Shown one piece after another: positions 17,623 through 26,626 of a DNA stretch of 64,000 nucleotides. Each line of letters opens with the position of its first letter. The first letter of the stretch is position 1. The notes beneath the pieces were generated by a model. That model worked only from the letters and a program-made list of their open reading frames with translations. It did no database searches and was not told the DNA's origin. Position numbers and translations under genes: made by a program. Source of the DNA: G963665925 sp963678925 (GTDB lineage Bacteria; Bacillota; Clostridia; Peptostreptococcales; Acidaminobacteraceae); contig OY787533.1 in the NCBI GenBank assembly GCA_963678925.1, forward strand, positions 1-64,000, read 5' to 3'.

Positions 17623-18558
17623 ATGCAAAAATACAATATCAACAAAGATTTCAGGGCACTTTCACGACTGAACATGAAACTATCCAGTCTCAGTGATATT
17701 CACGCGCGCAGACTGATCGGCAAGGTCACGACACTCCCTGTACACATTACGAAAGACTTAAAAGTGCACCATACTACAATAAATGGTTATAAGGACCAGC
17801 CCATCAAGCTTGTTGTATTTGATCCAAAAACCCACGAAGAGGCGGTTCCCTGTATATTTTTCTACCACGGCGGAGGCTTCATGCTGGGTGTGAACGAACT
17901 CCATTACCGCTACGCTTGCGAATATGCTAGAAATACCAACAGCGTAGTCATTATGCCTGATTATCAGCTTGCACCAGAGCATCCCTATCCAGCTGGTGTA
18001 ACCGACTGTTTTAAAACCCTAGAGTGGGCTTTGGAGAATTCTTCAGAATTGGGCATCGACACGACCCGTCTTGCGGTAGTCGGCGAAAGTGCCGGCGGCA
18101 ATCTGGCAGCAGCAGTAGCCCTGATGTGCAGGGATCGCGGTGGTCCGACACTGGCATGCCAGGTACTTGTTTACCCAACTACCGACAACACGCACACGAC
18201 AGCATCGGCACGGAAGTTTACCGACACACCCATGTTCTATTCCGATGCCAACCTGTTCATGTGGTCACAGTATTTGCCTGCAGATATGCATGACGTGCCA
18301 TCTTACGCAGCACCCCTGCACGCCGAGTCCCTAAAGGACCTGCCACCTGCTTATCTTGAAACAGCAGAGTTTGACCCGCTTCACGACGAAGGCCTTGCCT
18401 ATGCCATGCGCCTCATGGACCACAATGTAGAAGTGGAACTCAACGAAACAAAGGGCACCGTGCACGGCTATGATGCCATAAAAAGAAGTCCCATTACACA
18501 GGACAGCTTTTCCAGGCGTTTCAGTTTTCTTAACAGACATCTGCAGATTAGACTGTAG
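17623..18558 (+). CDS. Alpha/beta hydrolase, hormone-sensitive lipase family (family IV esterase)
   Basis: 311 residues, cytoplasmic. The oxyanion motif HGGGF lies at residues 82-86, the nucleophile elbow GESAGG with Ser156, then an acid in EFDPLHDEG near 247 and the catalytic His in VHGYD near 275. All triad elements are present, so it should hydrolyse short-chain esters; the natural substrate is unknown. GGAGG lies six bases before the ATG. Single-gene unit with a good sigma-A promoter and terminator. Confidence 0.88.
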   Translation: MQKYNINKDFRALSRLNMKLSSLSDIHARRLIGKVTTLPVHITKDLKVHHTTINGYKDQPIKLVVFDPKTHEEAVPCIFFYHGGGFMLGVNELHYRYACEYARNTNSVVIMPDYQLAPEHPYPAGVTDCFKTLEWALENSSELGIDTTRLAVVGESAGGNLAAAVALMCRDRGGPTLACQVLVYPTTDNTHTTASARKFTDTPMFYSDANLFMWSQYLPADMHDVPSYAAPLHAESLKDLPPAYLETAEFDPLHDEGLAYAMRLMDHNVEVELNETKGTVHGYDAIKRSPITQDSFSRRFSFLNRHLQIRL

Positions 18559-18603
18559 AGCTTCTATAACAGAAACGCAGGATTTCGAAATTTTAGATAA
18601 TTT

Positions 18604-18645
18604 GAGGGGGTATTGCTTAGCAATACCCCCTCTATTTGTTTGACG
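18604..18645 (+). terminator. Terminator between esterase and recQ genes
   Basis: AGGGGGTATTGCT and AGCAATACCCCCT form a 13-pair stem, serving the convergent genes on both sides. Confidence 0.8.
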
Positions 18646-18670
18646 AAGTCTACAAGATAACAGGACACGC

Positions 18671-20941
18671 TTATTTTTGAGCTGTCTGCTTAAAGAGCTC
18701 TATGCCCGCACGTATGGCATCATATGTCACATGGTCTGGAAGGCTGTCCTTAATGCTTTTAAGCGACTCCAGCCCCTGGGCGCTTACAGCTTCAATAATT
18801 GCATCCCTGTGTTCTGCATCAATAAATACAGACCAGTCTACAGGCTCACCTGATTCCTGAGCGCGTATCAGATGCTTAATAATGGTGCCTGTTGTAAAGC
18901 CTCTCGACTTTGCGATTGTTTCCAGTGATTCGCCCATTTGATAGGCCTTGTAGGTCTTGGCAACGCGTTCCTCCATGGAATCGCCACCCGATGTCGAACG
19001 TGCTTTGGGATCTTCTTCACCCTCTGCACCTGAATCTGCCTCAGCATATATCTGAGCCTGAGCGGATTTACGCTTGTGTTCAACAGCCTCAGAGCTGTAG
19101 CGCTTTTCTTCAATATAGGTTTGAATGGCGTCAATAAACTGAGCCCCGTAGTTTTCAAGCTTCTTCTGACCAACACCACTTATCTTTAGAAAGGCTTCTT
19201 CCTCAAGGGGAAAGAGGGCCGACATTTCCATAAGTGCAGCATTGTGGAAGACCGTGTAACTTGGAAGCCCTTTTTGGCTCGCAATTTCCGCACGCAGTGT
19301 GCTCAGAACCTCATAAAGACCATCGTCATACTCAAAATTCTTAAGACTGGACGTATTGAGCTTTTTCCTTTTCTTGGCCTTGTCCTTCTTCTTGGTGTTA
19401 TTGAGGCGTTCCACCTTAATGTATACTTCATGCTGACCTTTTAAAACCGGTCGCGATGCCGCATCAAGCTTGAGTACCGGATAGGTGTCTGTGGTCATTT
19501 GAAGATAACCGCCAGCGATGAGCATCATGATGATTTCACGAATTTCACCCGGTCCCTGATCCTTCATAATTCCGTATGTGGACTGCTTGTCCAGGCCGAA
19601 CTGGAGCAAGCGCTTATCGGAAGACCCTCTCAGTACACGGATGATCATGTTCATGCCAAACCGCTGATTGGTCCTATAGATACATGACATGATTTTCTGC
19701 GCCTCGACGGTCACATTTTTCTTTTCTGAAGTATCCCGGCAGTTTCCGCAATTGCCACAGCCCCCTAAGTCCTGATTCTGGGCCTTGTCTTCACCAAAAT
19801 AATCCGTAATCATATATCTGAGACAATCATCACTATGACAATAATTTATAAGATACTGAAGGTTCTCATTTAGAATCTGTCTGCGATCTGCACTGTTCTG
19901 ATTATTCTCTATCAGCATTTTCTGATTGACTACATCCGAAGCCGAATACATGAGAATACACTCCGCATCCATGCCATCTCGACCAGCACGTCCCGCTTCC
20001 TGATAATAGGCTTCCATGTTCTGAGGCATGTTGTAGTGTACGACAAAGCGTACATCCGACTTGTCAATGCCCATGCCAAAGGCATTTGTCGCCACAATCA
20101 GCTTGGTCCGATCGTACATGAAATCTTCCTGAACCTGCTTGCGCACCTGACTGTCCATACCGCCGTGGTATCCGGCTGCTGAATATCCCTGTTCTCTTAG
20201 CTTGGCCGTAACGGATTCAACATTTTTTCGTGTCGAGCAGTAGATGATCCCACTCTCTTCAGAATCCTTTTCCCTCAAATAGGCGTCTAGAAATCTGAAC
20301 TTATTGCCCGGCGCGGTAACTTGATAAAACAGATTGGGACGGTCAAATCCCGTAATTTGCACAACGGGACGGCTTAGCTCTAAGATCTGCATGATTTCTT
20401 CAATGACCTTTGGCGTCGCCGTAGCCGTATACGCAGCAACAGGGGGACGTGGTCTCAGCTGATTCAAAAATCTTGGAATTTCTCTATAGCTGGGTCTGAA
20501 ATCATGACCCCACTGACTGATACAGTGTGCCTCATCAACTGCTACCAGACTGATATCAAGATTCTGAAGGCTATCTATGAAATCATATGCACCCAGTCTC
20601 TCAGGCGCCATGTAAACGAGCTTATAGTCGCCATGGCGAAGTCCGTCCATACGCACTGAAATCTCATATGGATCGAGGGAACTGTTGATATAGGTCGCCT
20701 CAATTCCTGCTTCGTTCAAGCTGTCTACCTGATCCTTCATCAGGGAAATCAGCGGGGATATGACAATGGCTGTACCCGACATCATAATCGCCGGCAGCTG
20801 GTAACATAGGGACTTGCCGCCGCCTGTTGGCATGACGCCCAGGGCATCTCTACCTGAAGTGATTCCATCGACAAGCGCTTCCTGCCCCGGTCTGAAGCTT
20901 GCATAGCCAAAACTGTCCTTTAAGTATTTGTATTTAAGCAT
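18671..20941 (-). CDS. recQ: ATP-dependent DNA helicase RecQ
   Basis: 3'-to-5' superfamily 2 DNA helicase for recombination and fork repair, about 756 residues. Walker A MPTGGGKS is at residues 37-44 and DEAH at 136-139; helicase motif VI contains YYQEAGRAGRDG. The zinc site CGNCGNC and a winged-helix RQC domain follow, then an HRDC domain (from about residue 515) and a C-terminal helix-turn-helix extension as in Bacteroidetes and Bacillota RecQ. The ATG at 20941 has GGAG six bases upstream. It lies 19 bases after the sigma-54 activator gene, so they are probably co-transcribed, an odd pairing. Confidence 0.96.
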   Translation of the reverse strand: MLKYKYLKDSFGYASFRPGQEALVDGITSGRDALGVMPTGGGKSLCYQLPAIMMSGTAIVISPLISLMKDQVDSLNEAGIEATYINSSLDPYEISVRMDGLRHGDYKLVYMAPERLGAYDFIDSLQNLDISLVAVDEAHCISQWGHDFRPSYREIPRFLNQLRPRPPVAAYTATATPKVIEEIMQILELSRPVVQITGFDRPNLFYQVTAPGNKFRFLDAYLREKDSEESGIIYCSTRKNVESVTAKLREQGYSAAGYHGGMDSQVRKQVQEDFMYDRTKLIVATNAFGMGIDKSDVRFVVHYNMPQNMEAYYQEAGRAGRDGMDAECILMYSASDVVNQKMLIENNQNSADRRQILNENLQYLINYCHSDDCLRYMITDYFGEDKAQNQDLGGCGNCGNCRDTSEKKNVTVEAQKIMSCIYRTNQRFGMNMIIRVLRGSSDKRLLQFGLDKQSTYGIMKDQGPGEIREIIMMLIAGGYLQMTTDTYPVLKLDAASRPVLKGQHEVYIKVERLNNTKKKDKAKKRKKLNTSSLKNFEYDDGLYEVLSTLRAEIASQKGLPSYTVFHNAALMEMSALFPLEEEAFLKISGVGQKKLENYGAQFIDAIQTYIEEKRYSSEAVEHKRKSAQAQIYAEADSGAEGEEDPKARSTSGGDSMEERVAKTYKAYQMGESLETIAKSRGFTTGTIIKHLIRAQESGEPVDWSVFIDAEHRDAIIEAVSAQGLESLKSIKDSLPDHVTYDAIRAGIELFKQTAQK

Positions 20942-20960
20942 CGTTCTCTCCGTCCTGTTT

Positions 20961-22388
20961 CTACAATCCAAGCTTGGTCATTTTCTTATAAAGTGCCGTT
21001 CTGTGTATTCCAAGAAGCTTTGCCGCCTCTGTCTTATTTCCATCACACCGCTGGATCGCTTCAATAATCAGACTGCGCTCGATTTCATCGACGCATTGAT
21101 TCAAATCGAGATTAATGGTTTTCGCCCACAGGTTATCCATTGAAACCAGATTTTTCTCTTTAAAGACCGTATCCTTGTCCGAATCTTCCAAATCGCTGAG
21201 CTGGATATATTCAGGCAAATCCTTGGTATAAATGACATTGGTCCGCGCCATATTGATGGAGCTCTCCACGACATTTCGGAGCTCACGTACATTTCCTGGC
21301 CAAGAGTAGCTTTGAAGTCTCTTCATCGCACCTTCTGAAAAATGACTCGGACATTTGGGATAGCTGTTCATAAAATGCTTGAGCAAACTTTCTGCAAGCA
21401 GGGGCACATCTTCACTCCGACGGTTCAGCGGCGGTATTTTGATGCTTACGACTTCCAGTCTGTAGTAGAGGTCTTCCCGGAACTTGTCTTTAGCAACAAG
21501 CGATCTCAAGTCTTCATTGGTCGCTGATATGACCCGTACATCGACTTCCACCTTGTTGTTTCCGCCAACCCGCTCAAATTCTCGCTCTTCCAGTACACGA
21601 AGCAGCTTGGCCTGCATGTCGAGGGGCATGGTTCCGATTTCATCGAGGAAAATGGTTCCCCCTGTTGCCAGCTCAAACTTCCCAATCTTCCCCGTGCTCG
21701 ATGCACCTGTAAAGGCGCCTGGTTCGTAACCGAAAAGCTCTGATTCCAAGAGATCCTTGGGAATGGCAGCGCAGTTTATTTTCACAAATGGACCATATTT
21801 TCTATAGCTTCCCTTATGGATGGCATGGGCGAAATATTCCTTGCCTGTACCACTCTCGCCCTCAATACAAACCGTAGAGTTCGTTTCAGCTGCACGGCGC
21901 GCGATGTCTATGAGGTATTCCATATGCGGGTTCTGAGTAAGAATGTTTTCAAAATCATACTTGGCCTGATTAAGGCGCTTGATTTCCCGCTTGTATTTCT
22001 TCATTTGAGAGTTCATGGTTTCTATATAGTCAGCCATGTGCTTCACTTCGGCGACATCCTTAAACAGAACGGTTCCGACAGCACCTATGATTTCCCCGTC
22101 CCTGATTATGGGAATACGCGTTGCAATCATGTCATGACCGTTAATTTTCTGTATATCGCCTATTTCAGACTTGCCTGTTTCAAGAACCTTGTGCATTCTC
22201 GTATTTTCAATCACTTCCGAAACATGCTTGCCTATGGCATCTTCTTCTCTGATCCCCATAAGCTTTTCGTATTTGAATTTTGTTACGATTCCATCTGCAT
22301 CAACGATGACAAGGCCTTCATAGGCTCTTTCGATAAACTCGTCTATCATTTCCATCTGATGCTGCAAATCCTTATAGGTCAATTTCAT
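20961..22388 (-). CDS. PAS domain sigma-54-dependent transcriptional activator
   Basis: 475 residues, bacterial enhancer-binding protein. An N-terminal PAS domain (about 15-115) and a linker coiled coil lead into the AAA+ core: Walker A GESGTGKE (177-184), GAFTGA sigma-54 contact loop (224-229), Walker B GGTIFLDEIG. A C-terminal Fis-type helix-turn-helix contains GNKTEAAKLLGIHRTALYKKM. There is no receiver domain, so the signal is probably a small ligand. It lies next to ctfA-ctfB-thl, whose control region carries a sigma-54 promoter and palindromes like the one just before this gene. I infer it controls that operon and itself. Confidence 0.92.
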   Translation of the reverse strand: MKLTYKDLQHQMEMIDEFIERAYEGLVIVDADGIVTKFKYEKLMGIREEDAIGKHVSEVIENTRMHKVLETGKSEIGDIQKINGHDMIATRIPIIRDGEIIGAVGTVLFKDVAEVKHMADYIETMNSQMKKYKREIKRLNQAKYDFENILTQNPHMEYLIDIARRAAETNSTVCIEGESGTGKEYFAHAIHKGSYRKYGPFVKINCAAIPKDLLESELFGYEPGAFTGASSTGKIGKFELATGGTIFLDEIGTMPLDMQAKLLRVLEEREFERVGGNNKVEVDVRVISATNEDLRSLVAKDKFREDLYYRLEVVSIKIPPLNRRSEDVPLLAESLLKHFMNSYPKCPSHFSEGAMKRLQSYSWPGNVRELRNVVESSINMARTNVIYTKDLPEYIQLSDLEDSDKDTVFKEKNLVSMDNLWAKTINLDLNQCVDEIERSLIIEAIQRCDGNKTEAAKLLGIHRTALYKKMTKLGL

Positions 22389-22412
22389 TTATATTACTCC
22401 CGTCCAGTTATG

Positions 22413-22430
22413 TGTATCCATTTAGCTACA
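22413..22430 (-). promoter_or_regulatory. Palindromic operator before the sigma-54 activator gene
   Basis: TGTATCCATTTAGCTACA (extended to TGTGTA...TACACA), one mismatch from the palindromes upstream of ctfA. It lies 25 bases before the start codon, a position suited to autoregulation by the encoded activator. Confidence 0.6.
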
Positions 22431-22477
22431 CATCATTATAGCATACTCCCCCTCAATTCTCAGCGGAATATCAGGAA

Positions 22478-22522
22478 ATAAAAACTCCGAGCCAAGGACT
22501 CTATGTCCCAAACCCGGAGTTT
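22478..22522 (-). terminator. Terminator after the thiolase operon
   Basis: Minus strand AACTCCG and CGGAGTT outer stem with inner GGAC/GTCC, followed by TTTTATTTCC. A separate perfect nine-pair hairpin, TTGAAGCGT-N4-ACGCTTCAA, lies nearby around 22530-22551. The rest of the 260 bases between this and thl shows nothing else. Confidence 0.65.
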
Positions 22523-22647
22523 CCATTTAGTTGAAGCGTGTGAACGCTTCAAACGAACGCAAGAATAATCAATACTACACATATATAAAAACACTTGCGG
22601 AATATGATGATTTGACAGGCGGCCAAAGTACCTGTCATTCATATTTT

Positions 22648-23829
22648 CTATTTTTTAACGATTACAGCTTCGCCCATGCCGCCACCGATGCAAAGTGTCG
22701 CAATACCCTGCTTCACTTCATCACGCTTAAGCATTTCGTGAATCAGCGTTACAAGAATACGTGCGCCTGATGCACCAATAGGGTGACCCAGTGCGATGGC
22801 ACCGCCATTAACATTGACAATCGACTTGTCAAAATCAAGCTCTTTTAGAACAGCAAGAGACTGAGAAGCAAACGCTTCATTTGCTTCAACCAGATCAATG
22901 TCATCCTTTGTAATGCCAGCACGCTTGAATGCCTTTTGTACTGCATTTACCGGTCCGATGCCCATGATCGATGGGTCAACACCTGCCGATGCATGCGTAA
23001 CGATTGTACATAGCGGTTTAACACCCAGTTCTTTAGCTTTTTCAGCACTCATAACAACAAGTGCTGCAGCACCGTCATTAATACCAGAAGCATTACCGGC
23101 AGTTACAGAGCCATCTTTCTTAAATGCAGGTCTCAGTTTGCCCAGCTTGTCCAGTTCAGTATTTGCCTTGATGTATTCGTCACTATCAAAGATGATTGGG
23201 TCGCCCTTACGCTGTGGAATGGAAACTGGAACGATTTCGTCCTTGAATCTGCCTTCCGCCTGTGCCTTAGCCGCCTTCATCTGGCTCTCATATGCGAATT
23301 GGTCCTGCGCTTCACGCGTCAGTTCCCACTCTTCTACGATATTTTCTGCAGTGACACCCATATGGTAGTTGTTGAATGCGTCCCATAGTCCGTCATTCAC
23401 CATAATATCCACCATTTCAGAGTTGCCCATTCTAGCGCCCCATCTTGCTTGTTTCATAACATATGGAGAAGCGCTCATGTTTTCAGTTCCGCCTGCAACA
23501 ACAACATCTGCACTGCCTGCAGCGATCATGTCAAACGCTACAGAAACAGACTTCAGACCAGAACCACAAATCATGTTCAAGGTCCAAGCTGGTGTATCCA
23601 CAGGAATGCCTGCTTTTACACACGCTTGTCTTGCAACGCCTTGTCCTTCGCCAGCCTGAAGTACACAACCCATGATGACTTCATCGACTTCTTTAGGCTC
23701 AACGCCAGCTTTCTTCAGTGCTTCACTGATAACAACAGCACCCATGTCAGCAGGCTTAACGTTTTTTAGTCCGCCGCCGAAGCTGCCAATACCTGTTCTC
23801 ACTGCTGCTGCGATTACGATTTCTCTCAT
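22648..23829 (-). CDS. thlA: Acetyl-CoA acetyltransferase (thiolase)
   Basis: Condenses two acetyl-CoA to acetoacetyl-CoA or runs in the thiolytic direction; 393 residues, cytoplasmic. Thiolase signatures are intact: active-site Cys in LNMICGSGLKSV near residue 88, NVNGGAIALGHPIGASG with catalytic His near 349, and Cys in CIGGGMGEAVI near 379. The ATG at 23829 has GGAGG seven bases upstream. Third gene after ctfA and ctfB, with which it would convert acetoacetate to acetyl-CoA (an ato-like degradation route) or work in acid fermentation. Confidence 0.95.
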   Translation of the reverse strand: MREIVIAAAVRTGIGSFGGGLKNVKPADMGAVVISEALKKAGVEPKEVDEVIMGCVLQAGEGQGVARQACVKAGIPVDTPAWTLNMICGSGLKSVSVAFDMIAAGSADVVVAGGTENMSASPYVMKQARWGARMGNSEMVDIMVNDGLWDAFNNYHMGVTAENIVEEWELTREAQDQFAYESQMKAAKAQAEGRFKDEIVPVSIPQRKGDPIIFDSDEYIKANTELDKLGKLRPAFKKDGSVTAGNASGINDGAAALVVMSAEKAKELGVKPLCTIVTHASAGVDPSIMGIGPVNAVQKAFKRAGITKDDIDLVEANEAFASQSLAVLKELDFDKSIVNVNGGAIALGHPIGASGARILVTLIHEMLKRDEVKQGIATLCIGGGMGEAVIVKK

Positions 23830-23933
23830 TTCTATACCTCCAAGTCTCAATTTCCCAGTATTCTTTCCAAGCTTGACGCATGATCAATTGCGAGTCAGAC
23901 GCATTGGCCCCATCCCTTGCGCCCTTTTAAATG

Positions 23934-24584
23934 CTACTGCATTTCCTTTAGATCTGCAGGAATAATAAGCTTTGCTTCTGTAGCCGCTTGAATTTCTTCA
24001 ACTGTATATTCAGGGTTGTACTCAGTCAGCACCAGACCCTCTTCATTCACTTCCATAACGCCCATTTCTGTAATGATTTTGCTTACTTTACCCGCTGCAG
24101 TCAGAGGCAGAGTACATTCAGACAGTATTTTAGGACTTCCTTTTGCAGTATGAACCATAGCGACGATTACCTTCTTGGCACCGCCTACAAGGTCCATTGC
24201 GCCACCCATGCCTGGAACAAGCTTTCCAGGAATCATCCAGTTGGCAAGGTTACCCTTTTCATCTACCTGAAGTGCGCCCAGTACTGTTGCGTCAAGGTGC
24301 CCTCCGCGAATAATCGTAAAGGACATGGCACTGTCAAAATACGTACCTGCTGGAATGATTGTCGCTGGTTGGCCACCTGCATTGACAAGATCCTTTTCAA
24401 TTTTGTCTTCATCTGGCGCAGGGCCGATTCCAACAAAACCGTTCTCTGAGTGAAGGAGTACTTCAACATCTTCAGGGATATAGTTTGCAACAAGTGTAGG
24501 CAGACCGATACCCAAGTTTACAACATCACCGTCTTTAAATTCTTTTGCGACTCTGCGCGCGATTATCTCTTTTGGATTCATCAT
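23934..24584 (-). CDS. ctfB: Acetate/butyrate--acetoacetate CoA-transferase, subunit B
   Basis: 216-residue beta subunit of a two-subunit family I CoA-transferase (AtoA/CtfB type). The catalytic glutamate lies in LLHSENGFVGIGP near residues 43-55; the GGAMDLVGGAKKVIVAM motif follows near 127-143. The start codon overlaps the ctfA stop by one base, so the subunits are translationally coupled. The enzyme moves CoA between acetoacetate and short fatty acids. Confidence 0.94.
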   Translation of the reverse strand: MMNPKEIIARRVAKEFKDGDVVNLGIGLPTLVANYIPEDVEVLLHSENGFVGIGPAPDEDKIEKDLVNAGGQPATIIPAGTYFDSAMSFTIIRGGHLDATVLGALQVDEKGNLANWMIPGKLVPGMGGAMDLVGGAKKVIVAMVHTAKGSPKILSECTLPLTAAGKVSKIITEMGVMEVNEEGLVLTEYNPEYTVEEIQAATEAKLIIPADLKEMQ

Positions 24585-25234
24585 TACGCCCCCTCTACAA
24601 TGTGTGTTACAAATAGTCCTGGTGTCATATAAAGATGTGGATCAAGCTCTCCAACTTTCACAAGCTTCTCAGCTTCAACAATTACGACGTCTGCCGCAGT
24701 TGCCATCAGCGGATTGAAGTTTCTTGTTGCCTGATTGTAGAAAATGTTTCCCTTTTCATCTACAATAGAGCCGAACAGCAGTGCAACATCGGCACGCAGC
24801 GCTGTTTCAAGCAGGTATTTTTTGCCTTCCACTTCGATGATTTCCTTGCCTTCTTCAACAGGTGTTCCAAGTCCGATTGGTGTCAGTACACCGCCAAGAC
24901 CCGCACCGCCAGCACGAACACGTTCAGCCAGCGTTCCCTGTGGTACAAGGACAACTTCAAGTTCGCCTTCATTCATCTGGCGTCCTGTTTCCTTGTTTGT
25001 ACCAACATGCGACGTGATTACCTTTTTAACCTGTTTGTTGGCTACAAGCTTGCCAAGACCCTTGTCTACAAAGCTCGTATCATTTGCGATAATTGTCAGG
25101 TCTTTCACGTTTTTCTCTACAAGTGCATCAACGATACCTTCAGGTGTACCCGTTCCCAGGAACCCTCCAATCATTAAAGTCATGCCATCCTTTACCATTG
25201 CAACAGCTTCATGTAAAGCGATTTTCTTCTTCAT
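24584..25234 (-). CDS. ctfA: Acetate/butyrate--acetoacetate CoA-transferase, subunit A
   Basis: 216-residue alpha subunit (AtoD/CtfA type). The CoA-binding GGFLGTGTPEGIVDALV motif is near residues 23-39; GGAGLGGVLTPIGLGT and EKGNIFYN occur further on. First gene of the ctfA-ctfB-thl operon; GGAGGG precedes the ATG. Expression should depend on sigma-54, judging from the -24/-12 element 55 bases upstream and the palindromes beyond it. Confidence 0.94.
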   Translation of the reverse strand: MKKKIALHEAVAMVKDGMTLMIGGFLGTGTPEGIVDALVEKNVKDLTIIANDTSFVDKGLGKLVANKQVKKVITSHVGTNKETGRQMNEGELEVVLVPQGTLAERVRAGGAGLGGVLTPIGLGTPVEEGKEIIEVEGKKYLLETALRADVALLFGSIVDEKGNIFYNQATRNFNPLMATAADVVIVEAEKLVKVGELDPHLYMTPGLFVTHIVEGA

Positions 25235-25288
25235 GTTTACCCTCCATCCTAATCGAATAGGTTTCTATATCATTCGCGTCTATATAAC

Positions 25289-25304
25289 GCAATCTTGATG
25301 CCAA
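25289..25304 (-). promoter_or_regulatory. Sigma-54 promoter of the ctfA-ctfB-thl operon
   Basis: Minus strand TTGGCATCAAGATTGC: the -24 GG and -12 GC are separated by ten bases, as sigma-54 requires. It ends about 55 bases before ctfA. Confidence 0.8.
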
Positions 25305-25400
25305 CTTTTTAACAAGTAGGCTACACACCTTGCAAATACCCAATTATTTTTTTAACAAGCACCTTTAGGAACATATTTTGATTCGCTATTGGTTCTAGTT

Positions 25401-25480
25401 TGTATCCGTTTGGATACATATTCTAAGGCGTTTTCAACTTCACCTGTTCAAAACACGATATTTGTATCCGTTCGGATACA
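25401..25480 (-). promoter_or_regulatory. Two activator-site palindromes upstream of ctfA
   Basis: TGTATCCGTTTGGATACA (25401-25418) and TGTATCCGTTCGGATACA (25463-25480) are near-perfect palindromes 62 bases apart, about six helical turns. They lie roughly 130 and 190 bases before the predicted start, a normal range for sigma-54 enhancer sites. Confidence 0.75.
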
Positions 25481-25511
25481 CGCATGCTGTGTAACATCCC
25501 GAAAACACAAA

Positions 25512-25541
25512 AGAGGTGTATCCATTTAGATACACCTCTTT
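25512..25541 (-). terminator. dhaM terminator that also contains a third activator-type palindrome
   Basis: AAGAGGTGTATC-cattta-GATACACCTCTT is a 12-pair hairpin. On the minus strand it is followed by TTGTGTTTTC and ends the dha operon. Its core TGTATCCATTTAGATACA (25517-25534) is the same palindrome type as the ctfA upstream sites, 54 bases from the nearest. It may serve both as terminator and enhancer. Confidence 0.7.
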
Positions 25542-25554
25542 ATACCATATCTTT

Positions 25555-25950
25555 TTAATCAAGCTTTGAAAGCGTTCTTGCATCAGCGACAGCTTCAAGG
25601 ACTTCTTCATAGCTGCTACCGATCGATGCGCTTACCGCAGCATTCAGAGCACCCTCTACAAGTGGCCCGTCTGCAACGCTTACCTTGTCGGTATCTATGC
25701 CCTCCAATAGGTCAAGTGCCATTTCAGCACTCATGATGGCGCTTCCGATATCAACCAGTATAACAACACCTTCATCTGAGTTGACTCTTACGATGCCATT
25801 CATGATTGCCGCAGGATCTGTACCGATTTCCCCCTCCATAGTTCCGCCACAAGCAATGATCTGCTTATAGTCCGGCGCCATTTGAAGGGCAAGCTCTACA
25901 ACACCTTCAGCAATTTTAGGGCTATGAGATACAATTACAATTCCAACCAT
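25555..25950 (-). CDS. dhaM: Dihydroxyacetone kinase phosphotransfer subunit DhaM (EIIA-Man type)
   Basis: 131 residues; a single PTS EIIA mannose-type domain starting MVGIVIVSHSPKIAEGV, with the phospho-accepting His at residue 9. It passes phosphate from HPr to ADP bound in DhaL. Unlike E. coli DhaM it lacks fused HPr and EI-like domains, but separate ptsI and ptsH lie in the same operon. The ATG at 25950 has GGAGGG just upstream, inside the dhaL end; a much longer open frame upstream overlaps dhaL and is not coding. Confidence 0.92.
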   Translation of the reverse strand: MVGIVIVSHSPKIAEGVVELALQMAPDYKQIIACGGTMEGEIGTDPAAIMNGIVRVNSDEGVVILVDIGSAIMSAEMALDLLEGIDTDKVSVADGPLVEGALNAAVSASIGSSYEEVLEAVADARTLSKLD

Positions 25951-25951
25951 T

Positions 25952-26584
25952 TTATCCCTCCTGGAACATCTCACTAAGCGACTGCAGGATAAGAACAGTT
26001 GAAGCAGCGCCCGGATCGCCATGACCCAAGCTGCGTTCTCCCAAGTAGCTTGCACGTCCTTTTGTTGCAATGATGGTTTTTGAATACTCAAAACCACCTC
26101 TGGCAGCATCCATGGAAAGCTCGAGGACCTTGGACATTTCTACGCCATCTTCTGTTTCCTTTTTGAATGTATCCAGATATGGAATCCAAACGTCAAGCAT
26201 GGTCTTGCAACCTGCATCTGACTTACCGCGTTTCTTCATGCCCTCTATAGCTGCTGACAGCATTTCCGCGTAAGTCTTTACATCAATTTCCTCAACATCT
26301 TTGCACTGGTCAGCGAATTCCAGGAACGCCGTGGCATACAGCGGCCCAGATGCGCCCCCCACTGTTGTAAGCAGCGTCATACCCACAGTTTTAAAAGCAT
26401 GCGTGATGTCTGTAAAAGCCGTGGTATCAAGCGTTGTTTTCACCTTCTCAAAACCCCGCTTCATATTTATGCCGTGATCAGCGTCACCAATCGCCCTGTC
26501 AAGGTCATTGAGCATTTCACTGTTTTCAATAATGGCATCAGAAATCGTACCAATAACCTGAATCACCGTATCTTTGTTTACCAT
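25952..26584 (-). CDS. dhaL: Dihydroxyacetone kinase ADP-binding subunit DhaL
   Basis: 210 residues. The nucleotide and magnesium motif AIGDADHGINM lies near residues 31-41, supplying the Asp ligands; GASGPLYATAF and GHGDPGAAST near the C-terminus complete the DhaL (DAK2) fold. Holds ADP permanently as phosphate carrier between DhaM and the substrate on DhaK. One base separates its stop from the dhaM ATG. The ribosome site (GGGACG) is weak. Confidence 0.94.
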   Translation of the reverse strand: MVNKDTVIQVIGTISDAIIENSEMLNDLDRAIGDADHGINMKRGFEKVKTTLDTTAFTDITHAFKTVGMTLLTTVGGASGPLYATAFLEFADQCKDVEEIDVKTYAEMLSAAIEGMKKRGKSDAGCKTMLDVWIPYLDTFKKETEDGVEMSKVLELSMDAARGGFEYSKTIIATKGRASYLGERSLGHGDPGAASTVLILQSLSEMFQEG

Positions 26585-26626
26585 ATCGTCCCTGCACTTT
26601 CTATTCTACTTACAATACTGACTGGC

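Noticed and set aside
22460..22642. 60-codon minus strand frame between thl and the activator gene
   Set aside because: It runs through the thiolase operon terminator and has no ribosome site.
25951..26109. Long N-terminal extension of dhaM into dhaL
   Set aside because: The extension overlaps a conserved dhaL end in another frame; the EIIA domain begins exactly at ATG 25950 behind GGAGGG.
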